Shown here in pieces: positions 51,000 through 63,214 of a stretch of DNA of 64,000 nt (within the stretch, counting starts at the first letter, position 1; every line of letters starts with the position of its first letter). A program made the translations under genes and the position numbers. The stretch is from Lingula anatina. Lineage: Eukaryota > Brachiopoda > Lingulata > Lingulida > Lingulidae. Location: assembly GCF_001039355.2 (NCBI RefSeq), contig NW_019775525.1:373502-437501 (forward strand), in the 5' to 3' direction. The notes under the pieces were generated by a model, which saw nothing but the letters and a program-made list of their open reading frames with translations, was not told where the DNA came from and made no database searches.

Positions 51000-52100
51000 T
51001 GTTCAGTGGGGAGCCCCTATATAGTGCTTTTGATTTAGTATATACTGAAATTATCTTCAGAATAATGGGATTAGACTGAATAATTCATACTCTCTGACAG
51101 ATGCCACAGGCAAATGAAGGGTACTGAGCATTAAAATAATGAATAATGGCAGGAGGATGCCTTTAGATGAAATTATCCAATTTCAATGAAATATATTCCT
51201 TTAAAGACATAGTTACTTATGTTTCACCTCCTACTAATATTAATGCAAAGCAATCTAAAGACCACCTGATAAACTGATGGCCTGAGACTGATGCTACAGT
51301 CAATGTTTCTTATCCACTCAATGGCAGCTTTAAAAAATATGTGCATCAAATTATCACCCAAGAAGAAAAGTACATTTCTCTCCTGAAAAAGCTATCATCT
51401 TTATTAAAATGGACTATCTAAATTAACTTGGGCAGGGAAAATTTCAGTTAATCAAGCAGTGATCTCTATTCAAATTCATTCAAAGCTGGAAATCTCCTTA
51501 CCTTATTATGCTATCAAAGCTGATTATCCATTTGGCAAAAAGGGAGGCTTTAATACTGTTATCAAAGGCAAGGCTAATAAATCCAATATTCCAAAACCAA
51601 TAGCTCCTTATTACAAATAGATTTTCAGCTAATAGCATACTGATGTGCCATTTTATAATTTAATTTACGAATAAAAGGATAAAAAAATATCTTGAATTTA
51701 CAATTCTTCAATGTCTCTTTTCATTTTAAAACAATCTTATATCTCTTTGTCTTGTTATTACAATATCTGATTAAATAATTATCATGGTTCATGAATTTTA
51801 TTTTCTAAACACTGAGAGTAAAGAAAATTGATAATGTTCCACATAAAATCTACTGAACAAAGATTATTTCGAAGCTGCAACCCTCTTTCATCTGATCTTT
51901 GTCTTTTCCACAGCAGCAGGTTATGTGTGAAGGGTTAAGCACTTGCAGCGATAAGGAACAATTACATACCACCCATTAAGCACAAAGCAAAAATCAATAG
52001 CTTTTACCTGATAACTTATAATCCTACTGAAAACAGTCTAAACCAAGTCAATAGCATATGAATTACCTACCCACACTGGTCCACCAATTCAATTGATTAG
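51000..52100. promoter_or_regulatory. Candidate cis-regulatory region
   Basis: No ORF or repeat, but a rich mix of factor-like sites: ATCAAAG (51513, 51561; TCF/LEF-like), GATTA/TAATCC, TTATC, TGATAAAC, CATTAAAATAATGAATAATGG. Complexity is higher than in the surrounding AT tracts. Weak call without conservation data. Confidence 0.25.
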
Positions 52101-52378
52101 ATATGGGGAGAAATATTATGTTCTCTAACAAAAAAAAAAAGCTGTTTCACATTTCTTTTACATTTTCAAAATCATTTCAACTAGCTCCAAATCACTATGC
52201 TGTAAAAAAATACAACAGAAATAAATACTTATTTATCATTTTATTGTCAGACCTAAGAATCTTTAAAAAAGTAACCCACCTATATCTTGATCTCTTCCTT
52301 TATCAATCCTAAGATATCTTATAAAATATTACTCGAAAAATAAAAAGACAAGCAGTCATCAGTAACACTATGACTTAC

Positions 52379-52525
52379 CCTCACGAGTTGCTGCTAAGTC
52401 AGCATCCTCTGTGTGGTCTGTGAGGTTCATGAACTGAACTCCCCTTTTCAGTGCATCCACAAACGCCAGGAGGGTAGGGGTCTTTCCTTGAACCAAATTT
52501 ACTTTGTTTGTCTGTCCAATTTTAC
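52379..52525 (-). CDS. Orphan coding exon of an unrecognised gene
   Basis: 147 bases (49 codons) open in one frame, phase 1 to phase 1. The acceptor is TGACTTCTCCCAG and the donor is GAGG|GTAAGTC. The translation is balanced and hydrophilic: GKIGQTNKVNLVQGKT, then LLAFVDALKRGVQFMNLTD, then HTEDADLAATRE. Codons are more GC-rich than the flanks. I do not recognise the protein. It does not join the ABTB2-like CDS, whose ATG is preceded by an in-frame stop in its own exon. It could belong to an unannotated minus-strand gene or an alternative transcript; no neighbouring exon was identified with confidence. Confidence 0.5.
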
Positions 52526-55205
52526 CTGGGAGAAGTCACAGACCAAATTGTGCCATATTCTGCAAAACACCAAAATTATCCACTGTTGAATGACTGTGTA
52601 AATAGCATGTTTTTATCCCAGTTGTTACTGTTCTCAGTGCACCTGCCAGAGGTCAGGTGTGTTTCTAAGCTTGCCCCAGTGTTTGGGTGCATCAAGAACC
52701 ATTGGCCAATGGAGGGCTCAACAGGGGGAAACAGTGGGTGCAGCTTATGTTTATCTTATGTAATGAGATATATTATCAATAACTGTGGCATTTCTAATTT
52801 TCATCAGGTGGGAAAAGACACTCTTTTGTAATTTTTTCTCATGTTTATTTCACACATTTCAATTAGAAATTATCGAGTTCAAGAAGTTTTTTTATAGAAA
52901 ACGGAACAATTACACCCAGAACATCACCTGATACATTATTCCTATTTGGACCATTTCAGTACTACTTCCTAGCTGGAGTGGGGCGGTGCTTTTGATTTAA
53001 GTTACAAAATCAATACGGGGTGTGCACAGGTATGTGACCCCCAAGTCACGGTCCGGCCGGCACACAGGTTTTCCAATCATAAGCGTGAAGAGGGCAGTTA
53101 ATTGTCCACTTCTACTGTATGACCTGAATTATGCAAAAGAAAAACAACAGGTCCAGTCTGGACAAACATGATTCTACTAAATCAACCCAGAGTCCAGATA
53201 TTTCCTCACTTGGGCAATTCCACTCCCATGGTGTGAAGTTTAAACACACCGCATCTAAACTGTTGTACTTCTATGCTCAATGTTGTGTAAATTGTAAACA
53301 CATCGAGGCACATTTGTTTTGCTTGTCTAATGGCTTGTGAAGCACAGAAAGATGCCTTATTTGTACATGATGTCAAGCTTGCAGCAGGTCCCCTACAGGG
53401 CCATGTAAGGGAATACCCTACCCACTACCCTCGGACAAGTGAAAGATTTGAACACTGTTTGAAAGTCATTAACGTTCACAAAGCTTTTCTCAGCTCTGAG
53501 GTGGGCTCCGTTTCTTACAGGAATATCTGGGTATCCGGTGTCCACTGGTCATTGTGTTTTTATAATGATCAAAAAGTAAAGGGCCATTTGCAAACCAGAC
53601 TGGCCATAAAAATGTTTTTCTTTCTGACAAAAAGCGTAAGTGGATAACGTGAGAAAATTTATGAAATTGAAGTTGCTTCAATAATTTTTTAATAAATTAA
53701 AAAAAAAAAGTTAACTCTTTGTTAATCTCCTAATTTACTGAAAAAAATATTATATTATTTGCTGGATTAAATAATTAAATAATTTTGGTAACATGCGCTT
53801 TGAACTAGTATCTTAATCATATGTAGTCAATACAGAGCTCTGGCTAAAAATATCAAAAGTATCAAATGAAAAGCATAAAGGGTTTTAATTTTTTTTTCCA
53901 TCTACAGTTATTATTCTGTTTTAGACCTTATCAGTAATTCAGTGATACCTATACAGATTATCCTGGTACTTCATTTTTTTTTTTTTTTATTGCATATCTC
54001 AAATAAGTACAGATCTCAACAAAAAATACAAAATTGGTAAATAACTAAATAAAAATCACACTCACTCTTTCACTCACTCACTCACTCACAAAGAGACACT
54101 CAGTCATTTGCAATATATATATATATATATAGGTACTGTGTCATTTAAAATATATGTCAACAACGATATATTGATAACCTAATAGTAAAATACTTAATAA
54201 TACTTAATAAATAATATGATCTAATACAGATAAAAACAAATATGTGTTTTACTATCAAATATCGGCAGGGGAACATACGCAGATAGAAGATATCATTCCA
54301 TTTATTGCACTTAAGGTATATACATTTTGTAGCAAATTTGTAATAAGTGCATTTTCTTGTTTATCAATTGTATGTCTAGATAATGTCATGTGGTTTGATA
54401 GCCAACATAGTGAAGTGGATACTGTATGGTGATATGACTTGCTATACTTTAATTATTATTAAATGGCTCAATTCTATGTACTTAATATCTCAACTCCCCA
54501 CGCGGTAAAGATATGACAGGGGCGATAACAAAACCGTGTGCATGGGTGTTTGTGCGTGGGTTTCCGTGTCTGTTTCCCTGCCAATTAAAGATACCAGTCG
54601 ATCATTCTTGTCAAGGCAGCCTGCCCAAGTTGCCCTAGTGATTGGCCATTAGCAACCTTCCCTCTTTCACAAAAATGCCTCTCACATATCTAGTAAGAGT
54701 GGTGATAAGTTGGCACGGTTTTCATGGTTTCATGTCTTGTTTTATATAAACGAGGGGCGAAACTGATATAATAGATGAATCAGCAAGATGAAATAGATAA
54801 TACATATGATAAAAGTCAAGCTGGATGGTCCGTTCTGCCGCCCTCTCTACAGATGAATGTATTTTTTGACTGGAATAAGCGAATGTCTATGAGTGGAATC
54901 CGCTGACTCCTGAGCAGAGCAAGGTGATTTTGTTTGAATTGTTCTTCCAAAAGTTATGAATTTCTGTCAATCCTCGCTGTGAGATTTTCAAATGTTGAAT
55001 CCCAGTTACACGGGACCCTCATTAACACTGTCACATGTTTTGTTTCATGTAATGAGGGTTATTTAATAATATTACCCTCTTACTCCTCCAAAATTAAATA
55101 AATAAATAAATGAAAGCACGAGGAAATCAATGAAGGGCAGAATAAACCAAATACCCCAGTAGCCTATTTATTGCTGCTATAGACGTATGTAGCGCTTTAA
55201 AATAC
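52526..55205. other. Intergenic or intronic sequence with simple repeats
   Basis: No convincing exon. A CG-richer patch at about 52980-53640 contains an open frame of 105 codons on the plus strand without splice or homology support. Simple repeats are at 54071-54090 (CACT) and 54113-54131 (AT). Confidence 0.45.
54071..54131. repeat. (CACT)n and (AT)n simple repeats
   Basis: CACTCACTCACTCACTCAC near 54071-54090 and an AT dinucleotide run at about 54113-54131. Confidence 0.9.
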
Positions 55206-56750
55206 AGGCATTATTATGCTGTCAATCACATACTTCAGTGCATCTTTTATCAACTCTATGTTCCATTTCTTTGCTTTAAAACAATGTTTAATTCAGAATA
55301 ACACCGCATTGATATACAGTGATCAAATCGTTTCTGCATTTCGTATCTTGTGTATTTTGTTTTCCTTAGTTCCGTAGAATTTCAATATTATTGTCACGTG
55401 CAGAGTAGAAGCGGCCGGCTGTCCCCACTAGTCATAATCAAGGCGCCAACTTCGACATCTCCAGATACTTCATGGAGAATATGCCACATAGCACGTTGAT
55501 CGCCTCCGATGCTGCCTCCCTCTTGCCGATTTGCTGTGAAGACCACTGTGATCTGGACAAGAGATATCTTTCCCTCTACTTCTGAGCAGGTGAGCAGTAT
55601 GGCAGAGCTTGTTACTAGTGTAAACATGAATAAAGTTCTTCTGGGTTGTCACATTCTCTGCTACAGTGTAACACAGTCTGTGTGGCCGCCTGGTATGGAG
55701 CCTTGCAGCCATTGCTGAACAAGCTGTTATTCTATCTCCCGTCGCCTTCCACTGCTATGGGCTGTCCTGCACATCATGAGTTCCTGAATGCGGTGTAAGT
55801 TTTCACGGCATTAAATTTGAGCATGTCAGCTCTGTTCAACTCTGTTATTGCTGCACTGACCTTGTTTGCTTTTTTCTGCATGGGTTACGTTGCTTGCTGT
55901 TAAAATCTGGCTCATCGCCGTGTTTGAGATCACATTCTGTGACAGACCTACTTCCAAGACTGCATTCACCGTAATATCAAGTCCCTCTCCTCGCTTTGGA
56001 TTTCATTGTATAGTTTCTGCTTGCCTGTCCTCTGCTGACACGCACGTGCCACATTTCAGTCCCACAGACCACGCCGCTGCCCACTAGCCCTTCTTGTCCC
56101 AATTAAAGCACAGAGCCAGCTCACTCGGCTGTATACGTTCTGACACTACTTTATTGACTACCTTTTCTGCTGAACCCAACTTGTATTTGTCATCTAGGGG
56201 GTTGGGCTGGGAAGTGGACTGGTCTCTGGCTGTTCCCCCTCCCATGTCTCAGCGTCACGGGCGCATCTAGATTGCAGTCGAGGGTTGTAGGTGGAGTGGA
56301 GGCTGCTTATAAGTACTATAGTACAACTCTTGGCTGGGTCTAATGTATCTTAATTCTCACAAAGCGCTTTGGGGGACTGTCAGACTGCTGTCTTCTAAAT
56401 AATGTAGGGAGTAAACTTATCCACGTGCGCTGGTCATCACCCGCCAAATTCGTTAGTGATGTCAGACCAATTTGGCCAATTTTGCTAAATACTTGTTGCG
56501 GAGGATCAGCTCGCTTGAACAGTATTCAATCAACCTTTACCATTGGCCATATGCGATGGGCTGGATTAAACGTGGTTAAAACTCGAAAAAGACCACAGGT
56601 AATTACAAAAAAAACATTTTATTTAAACAATTTTGACATAGATGAACAGGAAAATGTACAAAACTGTAAAAAACTATTTGAAAAGTGAAAGTTACAGGGT
56701 GGGGGGTATACTACAAAAGTAACATATTTCTTATGTGTTGCTGGGGTCAA
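55206..56750. other. CG-richer insertion relative to the tandem paralogous flank
   Basis: Sequence at 55165-55205 resembles 62585-62625, and sequence at 56770 onward resembles 62695 onward, so this copy has about 1.5 kb that the other lacks. The extra DNA is richer in CG, NotI/EagI-like GC clusters and CpG than the surroundings. It includes a minus-strand open frame (55394-55627) with an acceptor CACCTGCTCAG and an unrecognised translation (ISLVQITVVFTANRQEGG). Either a mobile element or a deletion in the other copy would explain it. No TIR or LTR was identified. Confidence 0.45.
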
Positions 56751-57008
56751 AATTGAGGTATATTAGAAAGAAACCTTGTAACTACTGCATATTTATCCAG
56801 GACCAGGGGCAGTCAGATGTGTTGGATAAAGTAACAGATAAAGTTTAAAAAGGACCAAATGTTAAGACCAAAAGCACTGCTGTTATGCATCGAGATAGAT
56901 GAAACATATTATGGGTTTAAAGGAAAATGGTCGATTTATTTATAGGTAGAGTCTTGCCATGTTTTTGATACTTGGGATTTTAAAACTGGTACATTTTTAT
57001 GTGCATGT

Positions 57009-57473
57009 AAAAGAACGATAGCTTGGGTTTGATATTGGGTTATTCTCATACAAATATCTGCAAAAATTTTATATACAAATCAATTTTAAACAACAATATA
57101 AAGAAGATTTAAACAATATATAAAAGTAAGACGAAAGACATGGGAGACAAAGAGAAAAAAAATATAAGAGTTTAATATAATAAACAATGTCAAAAACACC
57201 ATTAATAAGTAAATATATAAATTTAGAAATGTGAAGTTTAAACCGTGGATTGGTAGTTGCTTTGATATAATTACACTTACCTGCAAAAGTACTAGAACTA
57301 TTATTTCAACTATTCCAGCCTGCAACGTCCGCCTGACCTTCATGTGCAAGTGCAAATGGTTAATGGGACGCTGTCTTCAAACACGTGACATCCTCGGACA
57401 CAAACGAACATCCACGACACAAGCCGACCACAATCACAACAAACACATTATAGTAGGGGCTCAAACCTAACAT
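57009..57473. mobile_element. Insertion of about 0.47 kb, flanked by a TGCA-type repeat
   Basis: The paralogous flank reads TTATGTGCAAACTGTCTTTT (62931), whereas here TTATGTGCA and CGTTGTCTTTTTATCG are separated by about 470 bases. GTGCATG and CATGCAC bracket the insert. No coding capacity was recognised and family is unknown. Confidence 0.45.
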
Positions 57474-57723
57474 GCACGTTGTCTTTTTATCGACTTTTAC
57501 GACCTTTTATCTAGCCGAGATAAATTCGTGATGTGATCAGTGAGAACGTTAAGATCATGGTTGCTATTTTTTCCTTCTAATTGCATTAATGTTTCTATGT
57601 TTTCCCAAGGAGCGCGTGTTGGTAAAACAAATATATATTTTTTAAGCCATAGTTATTGTTTTCAGCGCGTCCGCTTCACCAGTTTGACAAAAGACACCAA
57701 AGGCAATAATACTAATATACAAT

Positions 57724-57729
57724 TTTATT
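57724..57729 (-). terminator. Poly(A) signal AATAAA for the ApoL-like gene
   Basis: AATAAA on the minus strand about 340 bases after the stop. The equivalent motif is kept in the tandem copy at 63209-63214 within otherwise diverged sequence. Confidence 0.5.
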
Positions 57730-58066
57730 TAAAAAAATTGCAACCCGCGAGAAGAAGCAATAATTTCCATTATACTGGTCATACGAAGTCAACAATTTAT
57801 AGATAAAATGATTCGCTGCTGTCCAATGGTAACTATTCAATTATTGGGCATTTTACAATACAATTTTTAGATCAATCCATTAAATTGTGGTTCAGTTAGT
57901 CAGTCCTCCATAATTTTAAAACAGTATTAAGTCACTGTCGTCAAGGTCGCTTATTTTTTCAACGAGTTTTGAGAAATCAATTTTATGTACTTTTGTCAAT
58001 GTTGGCATTTCTTGTAAATCATATCAAAGACAAGACCATGACTGTGTTCGGGTTAAGTGTCGTATC

Positions 58067-58713
58067 CTAGCTGATCAAGTTCAGCCATCCTGTGTCTTCA
58101 GGGTTTAGAATTTCTTTCCCTCTCTGAGCCAAGCCATGTATTTCTCGGGCTAGTTCTCTGATATTATTGGCTTGTTTAGAACCGGTCTTGCGGTGCTCCT
58201 TGACGGAGGACGTCGCTAAGGTGTAAATATCATAGGGCACCACCAATGCGCTCATTACAAATCCTCCTATGTGCAGAACTCGAAGCCCTGTTCCCAGCCC
58301 TCTAAAAACAGTTGCGGCAGCGTCGTCTGCAACGCCCAAAGTGACCCTGATGCCACTTATGACTGATATCCCGACACTGCCCGCTACTTTTGACAGCAAC
58401 GAACTTGAATCTGCAGCTGCAGCTGCAGCATTTGAAGATAGGAACATCCCTTTAAGTCTTTCTAGACTCTCATTATATGCTTCGGCCCTCGCTTTGACAT
58501 CATTAACTGCCTCCTGTGCCGCTCTGCACCTGGCTCTGGTGATAAAATGTTCAGCTAAACCCGAACCGGCGGCCGTGATGCCCCCTGCGCCAGTCAGTAC
58601 AGCACCGGCAATAGAGAGACCAAGCGACGCTCCAAATGTCACAAATGATAAACCAAAACCTACAGCAATAAGTGGGAACCCCGCCAGGGAAGCTGCAGAC
58701 CCGGCAATTTTTC
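58067..58713 (-). CDS. ApoL-like exon 2: membrane-inserting domain, hairpin and C-terminal helix
   Basis: Acceptor ATCAAATTTTCAG, stop TAG at 58067. The second tandem gene shares the C-terminal sequence from VKEHRKTGS to the stop. A run of six Ala (residues encoded near 58420) sits in the loop between the two hydrophobic regions and is built on GCTGCAGCT repeats. Confidence 0.85.
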
Positions 58714-60685
58714 CTGAAAATTTGATTAAAAAAATCTTGAAACATTACAGGTCTCAACTTTTATGGTGTGAAATATTTTATTTCTGTACATTAATTATCC
58801 TGATTTACTACTCATCTAAACACCTACAAAAGCCAAATGTTGTCAGATGTATTTCAAAGTTTTGGTACACAATTTGTGCAAAGGTTTTGGGCCATAAGTG
58901 TTGCTATTTTGGTTCACGCGAGTCAACTTATCTCCTAAAAGACCGGACGCCTTTCACCCCCTTCCCACCCACGTAAAGGTGATTTTGTTACATTTTAACA
59001 ATTAAGTTGCTAAACTCTCAAAATGTACCGGTATGTTGTTGTCATAAGGAACTCGGTGTGAAGATGGCCTTTGTTGGCTACATTTTCATCTCTTGATCCA
59101 TTCGTGAACGGCTCCCTTTAAGGTTAATTTGTTTTATTTTAAAAAGTAAATTAAATTGCTAATCTCTCAAAATACACTGGTCCCTAGCATGTTGTTCAAG
59201 TATGACTATCAGTTTGAAAATGACCTCTGTTGGCTCTGTTTGTATTTACTTTATCTTTGAAAAGGTTGCCAAATAATTACATTCATTCTGTTTTGTTAAC
59301 GCCTCCCCTCTAAGTTTGACTATATTTGATAACATGTAGTATGCAAGCTGCCCTGTGACCGCAAACAGATTTCGGAATCTAAATTTTAGGAAAACATTTA
59401 CGAGGTACAAATTTGAGATTGGTCAACGGAAACGTACCCACTATCTCAGATTAAATATACCAACTTTTCTACAGCATGACTTTTGCATGGGGCAGTGCCG
59501 CTAGATTTATTTAAGAAACGGAGGCACAAAAACCATTCCTTGTTTAATATATTCTTAAATTTTGCCTTAAATGGCTTAAAGATACTCACACTGGCTCACC
59601 ATTTATGAAATTGATTTGTTACAATGATATATCGAAATGGTTTTACAACTAAATGCATGATAATTATTTAATAATTCAATATCTACTGTAACAAAGAGAC
59701 AAACCAGACCTTCAGCCAAGCGCAATTATATTTGCTAGGTGGCAAACACAAAGACGTTTTAATCACTGGGCCTGTTTTGAGGTCTATACTTTTACGAAAT
59801 AATATTGGTAATGTCATTAGAATTTTTAAAATAGAAAGTTTTAAATCAGCCTAACACACAAAGGCGTTTTAATCACTGGGTCTGTTTTGAGCATTTTACT
59901 TTTATGAAATAATGTGGTATATTAAGTCGATTTTTTTTTAAATTTTCATTGGCCATTAGAGTGACCGCCATGATCAGGTACAGCTAATCAGGCAATAATG
60001 GTGGGAGCCAGTACTTGCATTATCATGAGAGACAGCTTTAAACTGCTCACAACTTTTTGTATATGTTCCCGAGCAAATCCAGGTTTTTAATATGTAAGTT
60101 TAGTAAACTATTTTATGTGGCTTTTGTCCTTCAAAAATTACCAAGTTAGTATTTATGAGATAACAGAACAGGGTCACAGCACAGCAATAGAATATCTAAT
60201 GAAAAAAATACCTGTGACCTTAAACGAGGATAAGAGAAAGACTTGATATGATGGCCGCAATAAATTGCCAAAACGTAGGATCATTATATTGCTATGGGAA
60301 CAATATAAGGGAGCTAAGAAACCACGAATAATAATAATAACAATAATAATAATAACTAAGATATTTTACCTTTGTTACATTTTTTTAAATGCTCGTCAAT
60401 TTCGTCGGCAAGACGATGCAGATTTTTGGAGGCTTCTTCGGCGCTTTCAACAAGCTCACGAAGCTCGATTTCCAACTCTCTACTCAACTGCAAAACCTCA
60501 TCCTGGTCAAAGTCTATTTCTCCTACTTTTCCCTCTATATCTGTTCTGTTTGGCCAGGTTACGGCGCTTCGAACATGCTGGCGACACTCGTTTTCGAAAT
60601 TTTCACTTAACTCTAGAGATTCATCCTGAGCAATGTCTATCTCTCCTACTGATTCTTCACTATCTGTAGTGTTTGGAGATGCCAT
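58067..60685 (-). CDS. Apolipoprotein-L-like protein with N-terminal 41-residue repeats
   Basis: Two coding exons: 60370-60685 (ATG at 60685, acceptor at 60703 upstream) and 58067-58713, phase 1 at the junction (Gly). Together 963 nt, 320 residues. Residues 4-44 and 45-85 are two copies of an acidic unit (PNTTDSEESVGEID; PNRTDIEGKVGEID). A helical stretch (LSRELEIELRELVES, NLHRLADEIDEHL) follows. From 107 a long Gly/Ala-rich hydrophobic region (IAGSAASLAGFPLIAVGFG ... GAVLTGAGGITAAGSG) matches the ApoL membrane-inserting domain. A second hydrophobic hairpin (LHIGGFVMSALVVPYDIYTL) is followed by a helical tail (NNIRELAREIHGLAQRG), as in ApoL. No secretion signal is seen, so intracellular membranes are likely. 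The 58642 GTG start suggested by the frame alone is wrong, as the frame continues upstream to the splice site. Confidence 0.85.
59750..59930. repeat. Two-unit direct repeat in the ApoL-like intron
   Basis: Units of about 60 bases spaced about 111 bases apart, with several substitutions between them. Confidence 0.75.
60328..60357. repeat. (AAT)n microsatellite
   Basis: AATAATAATAATAAC repeated with one interruption, just downstream of ApoL-like exon 1 in the transcript direction. Confidence 0.9.
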
Positions 60686-60702
60686 ACCGACACTAAGAGC
60701 AC
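60370..60702 (-). CDS. ApoL-like exon 1 (coding 60370-60685)
   Basis: Acceptor TTTTACTTTTAG at 60703 and donor AAAG|GTAAAA at 60370. The ATG follows 17 UTR bases in this exon, so an upstream non-coding exon exists. A minus-strand donor GCAG|GTAAGT at about 61556 is the nearest good candidate. The exon holds both 41-residue repeats (123-nt period). Confidence 0.82.
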
Positions 60703-61760
60703 CTAAAAGTAAAAACAACAAAACTTATTATCCACGAACACCATTCCCCTTACGTGATATTTTAAAATGTGGGATATGAACGAGAAATTCTAATGAAAAG
60801 TGGAAAGAAATTGTCACAAGAATCATGCGAATTGCATTCTTGCATATAGAGCAACATGCAAAACAAATCAGTTTAAATCAGGTGACTCATATGGACGGCG
60901 TTCAGATTATTCCATCGTACTATCTGGATCGACACAATTCTTGCTAAAATGCATCCAGTGTAATCAGTTTATTTGTCCGATACGCGTCCTCGAGAGAAAT
61001 CGCGCACGAAAGTTAATTACCCATTCACTGCTTGTGAAGAGGTGTGTCTGACACTAAAGCTGGTTTCATTGACTCCACTGAAGTGTTCATCCCTGCAGAG
61101 TTTGATCGATCCAGCTGGTGTGATGTGTTTATCTGAAAGCACAAATAAACACTATCATTTTTCCTGAATAGAACATCAGGCATTCTGCGTGTGAAAAACA
61201 GACGGAGACATTTTGAAGAGCGTTACATGTTTCTTATAAGTCAAGTCTTCATTGGTCGTAGACCTCATGCAAACTCACAGAACAAAGATCTACAGCAAAC
61301 TCTATGATTTACGGCTTTTCATTGGTTTTAGTGCTGTTATACATCCATGAATTTCCCCTTACATATTTAGACGTGATCAATACCGAAAATGAAAGTGCTT
61401 TTAAAACAGTTGAATGTGTCTTTCTTGTACACTAAGAAAGAATAATCGGCTCAAGTGGGGTTTGGTGGATCTCGATATACGAATTAAAACATTATAAGTA
61501 TTTAAACCTTGAAAATACCCATCAATTGTTCATATTTTTAGCATTCCAAACTTACCTGCCTATTACTCAATCGTCAGAGTTTGAAACTGACACTACCCGG
61601 GGACCACTGATCACTGACTGTCAATCAACGTAACTCAAAGCCAATCAGTGTCTTGTCTACTTAATACCTATAAGACTGTGCGGTGATATCGATCTTACTG
61701 AATAAACAAACATGTTCTATGACGTGCTGCAGCAGCGTGTACGTGAGCAAAAGTAGGCCA

Positions 61761-61802
61761 GGTGATAAATTAACCCAACTCGGTGATAAATTAACCCAAC
61801 TT
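61761..61802. repeat. Two-unit 21-bp tandem repeat
   Basis: GGTGATAAATTAACCCAACT occurs twice in succession. Confidence 0.9.
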
Positions 61803-61819
61803 GGCTGATAACTAAGACT

Positions 61820-62058
61820 GGGTGCCCATGCCTAGATCAAATCATCTGGATCGATCTAACTCCCTAGGGAGTCTCAACAACTTGCTGTCAACTAACCGGC
61901 TTAAATGTCTGTCACACCTACCGACTCAGCTAGGGATAAAGATTATTACACTCTAGCAGCTTTACTAGGCGTGACAGACACTTAACCCTGTCAAGTTGAC
62001 AGCAATTTAGTGAGACTCTCCAGGGAGAAAGATCGATCCAAATATCTGTTGGAATGGT
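61820..62058. mobile_element. Foldback MITE, family A copy 3
   Basis: About 239 bases. CTTGCTGTCAACT pairs with AGTTGACAGCAATTTAG, and CTTAAATGTCTGTCAC pairs with GTGACAGACACTTAA. GGATCGATCTAACTCCCTAGG pairs with CCAGGGAGAAAGATCGATCC with mismatches. It shares all blocks with the 4.5 kb copy. No ORF. Confidence 0.8.
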
Positions 62059-63208
62059 ATCTAGGTTAATATATAATAATATAATAAAGAATATCTGACT
62101 GAGCAATTAGTATTGTTCTGAAGGTAAAAACAGAAAACTGATTTCCTGTATGCTTACAAACAATCACAGACACCTGTAATGATGATTTGTTTTCCACTTG
62201 AGTTTAGTAATATTTAAAACATTTTAAAGAATTTTCTATATCCCTTACGTTACCCTTTTCAAAAGTGCAAAACGGCAAACATCCACATGTGTTTACCCCA
62301 GTGTTTGCAGAGGTATCATTGTGCAATTTCACAACAATACAAACAGATTATGGCACAATTATTTGCATATTTTTTTTTCGACTCATGAAATGGTCCCTGT
62401 CTCAGCAGCCGCAATGGTTGATAAGTGGCCCATACAGCAAGCACATTTTCAACGTAACACAGCTTATTCACCGAGAGACTATTCTCAGCCATATTGGGTG
62501 GGGTAGTTTGTAATGTATCAAAGTTTTTTAATTTTTAGTTTCATAATGAAAAAAGGGTGTTTTTTCTGTTAGGCAGAACAGACCAATTATTGCTTGTTAT
62601 AGACGAATGTAGTGCTGTGAAAAACTAGTGTTTTTGTTTTTCATTTTTTCTGGCATTTCTATGGTGTTGTCTATTGTGGTCTACTGGCAGGCTAGGCTGT
62701 AAGTACTGCATATTTTTTGGAACCAGGGACAGATGTGGTGGATAAAGTATCAGATAAAGTAAAAAAATGTTATAATTAGCAAGAATATCCTTGTGATTTC
62801 TTGGTCGTTGTTATGTGTTGCGATAGATTGGACGTCTTGAGTAAAACGAAAGTGATTTCTTTGTACAGAGTATAAAGGTAGAGTCCTGCCATAATTTTTT
62901 TTCTTTTTTAGAGATCTAGAAAATGACACAACTTTATGTGCAAACTGTCTTTTTATTGACTTGTACGACTTTTTTATTTAGATGATGATTCGTGATGTGA
63001 TCAGTGAGGAAGTTTGGAATAACGGTTCCTGTTTTTTTTTATTGCATAAATATTTTCCTCATCTATGCTCTCTCAAGGAGCACGTGTTGGTAAAACGAAT
63101 ATACATTTTTAAAACTATGGTTATAGTTATCAGTACGCCCGCTTGATCTGTTTCAACTATTTTAAAATAATGGAAAATAGACCAAAGGCAATGATACCAA
63201 TAGAAACA

Positions 63209-63214
63209 TTTATT
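63209..63214 (-). terminator. Poly(A) signal AATAAA for the second ApoL-like gene
   Basis: Same relative place as the signal of the first gene; upstream of GGTAAAACGAATATAC, which matches the first gene's 3' flank. Confidence 0.45.

Larger units (their letters stand above)
58714..60369. other. ApoL-like intron 1
   Basis: About 1.7 kb. Contains a direct repeat: ACAAAGACGTTTTAATCACT near 59750 and ACAAAGGCGTTTTAATCACT near 59861, each followed by GGGYCTGTTTTGAG and a diverged ACTTTTAYGAAATAAT. No other feature seen. Confidence 0.6.

Noticed and set aside
53330-53647. 105-codon plus-strand open frame in a CG-richer patch
   Set aside because: No recognised domain, and its C-terminal part runs into low-complexity sequence. 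Left as unsupported.
58269-58976. 235-codon plus-strand open frame
   Set aside because: Antisense shadow of the Gly/Ala-rich ApoL-like exon; its later part is unrelated intron sequence.
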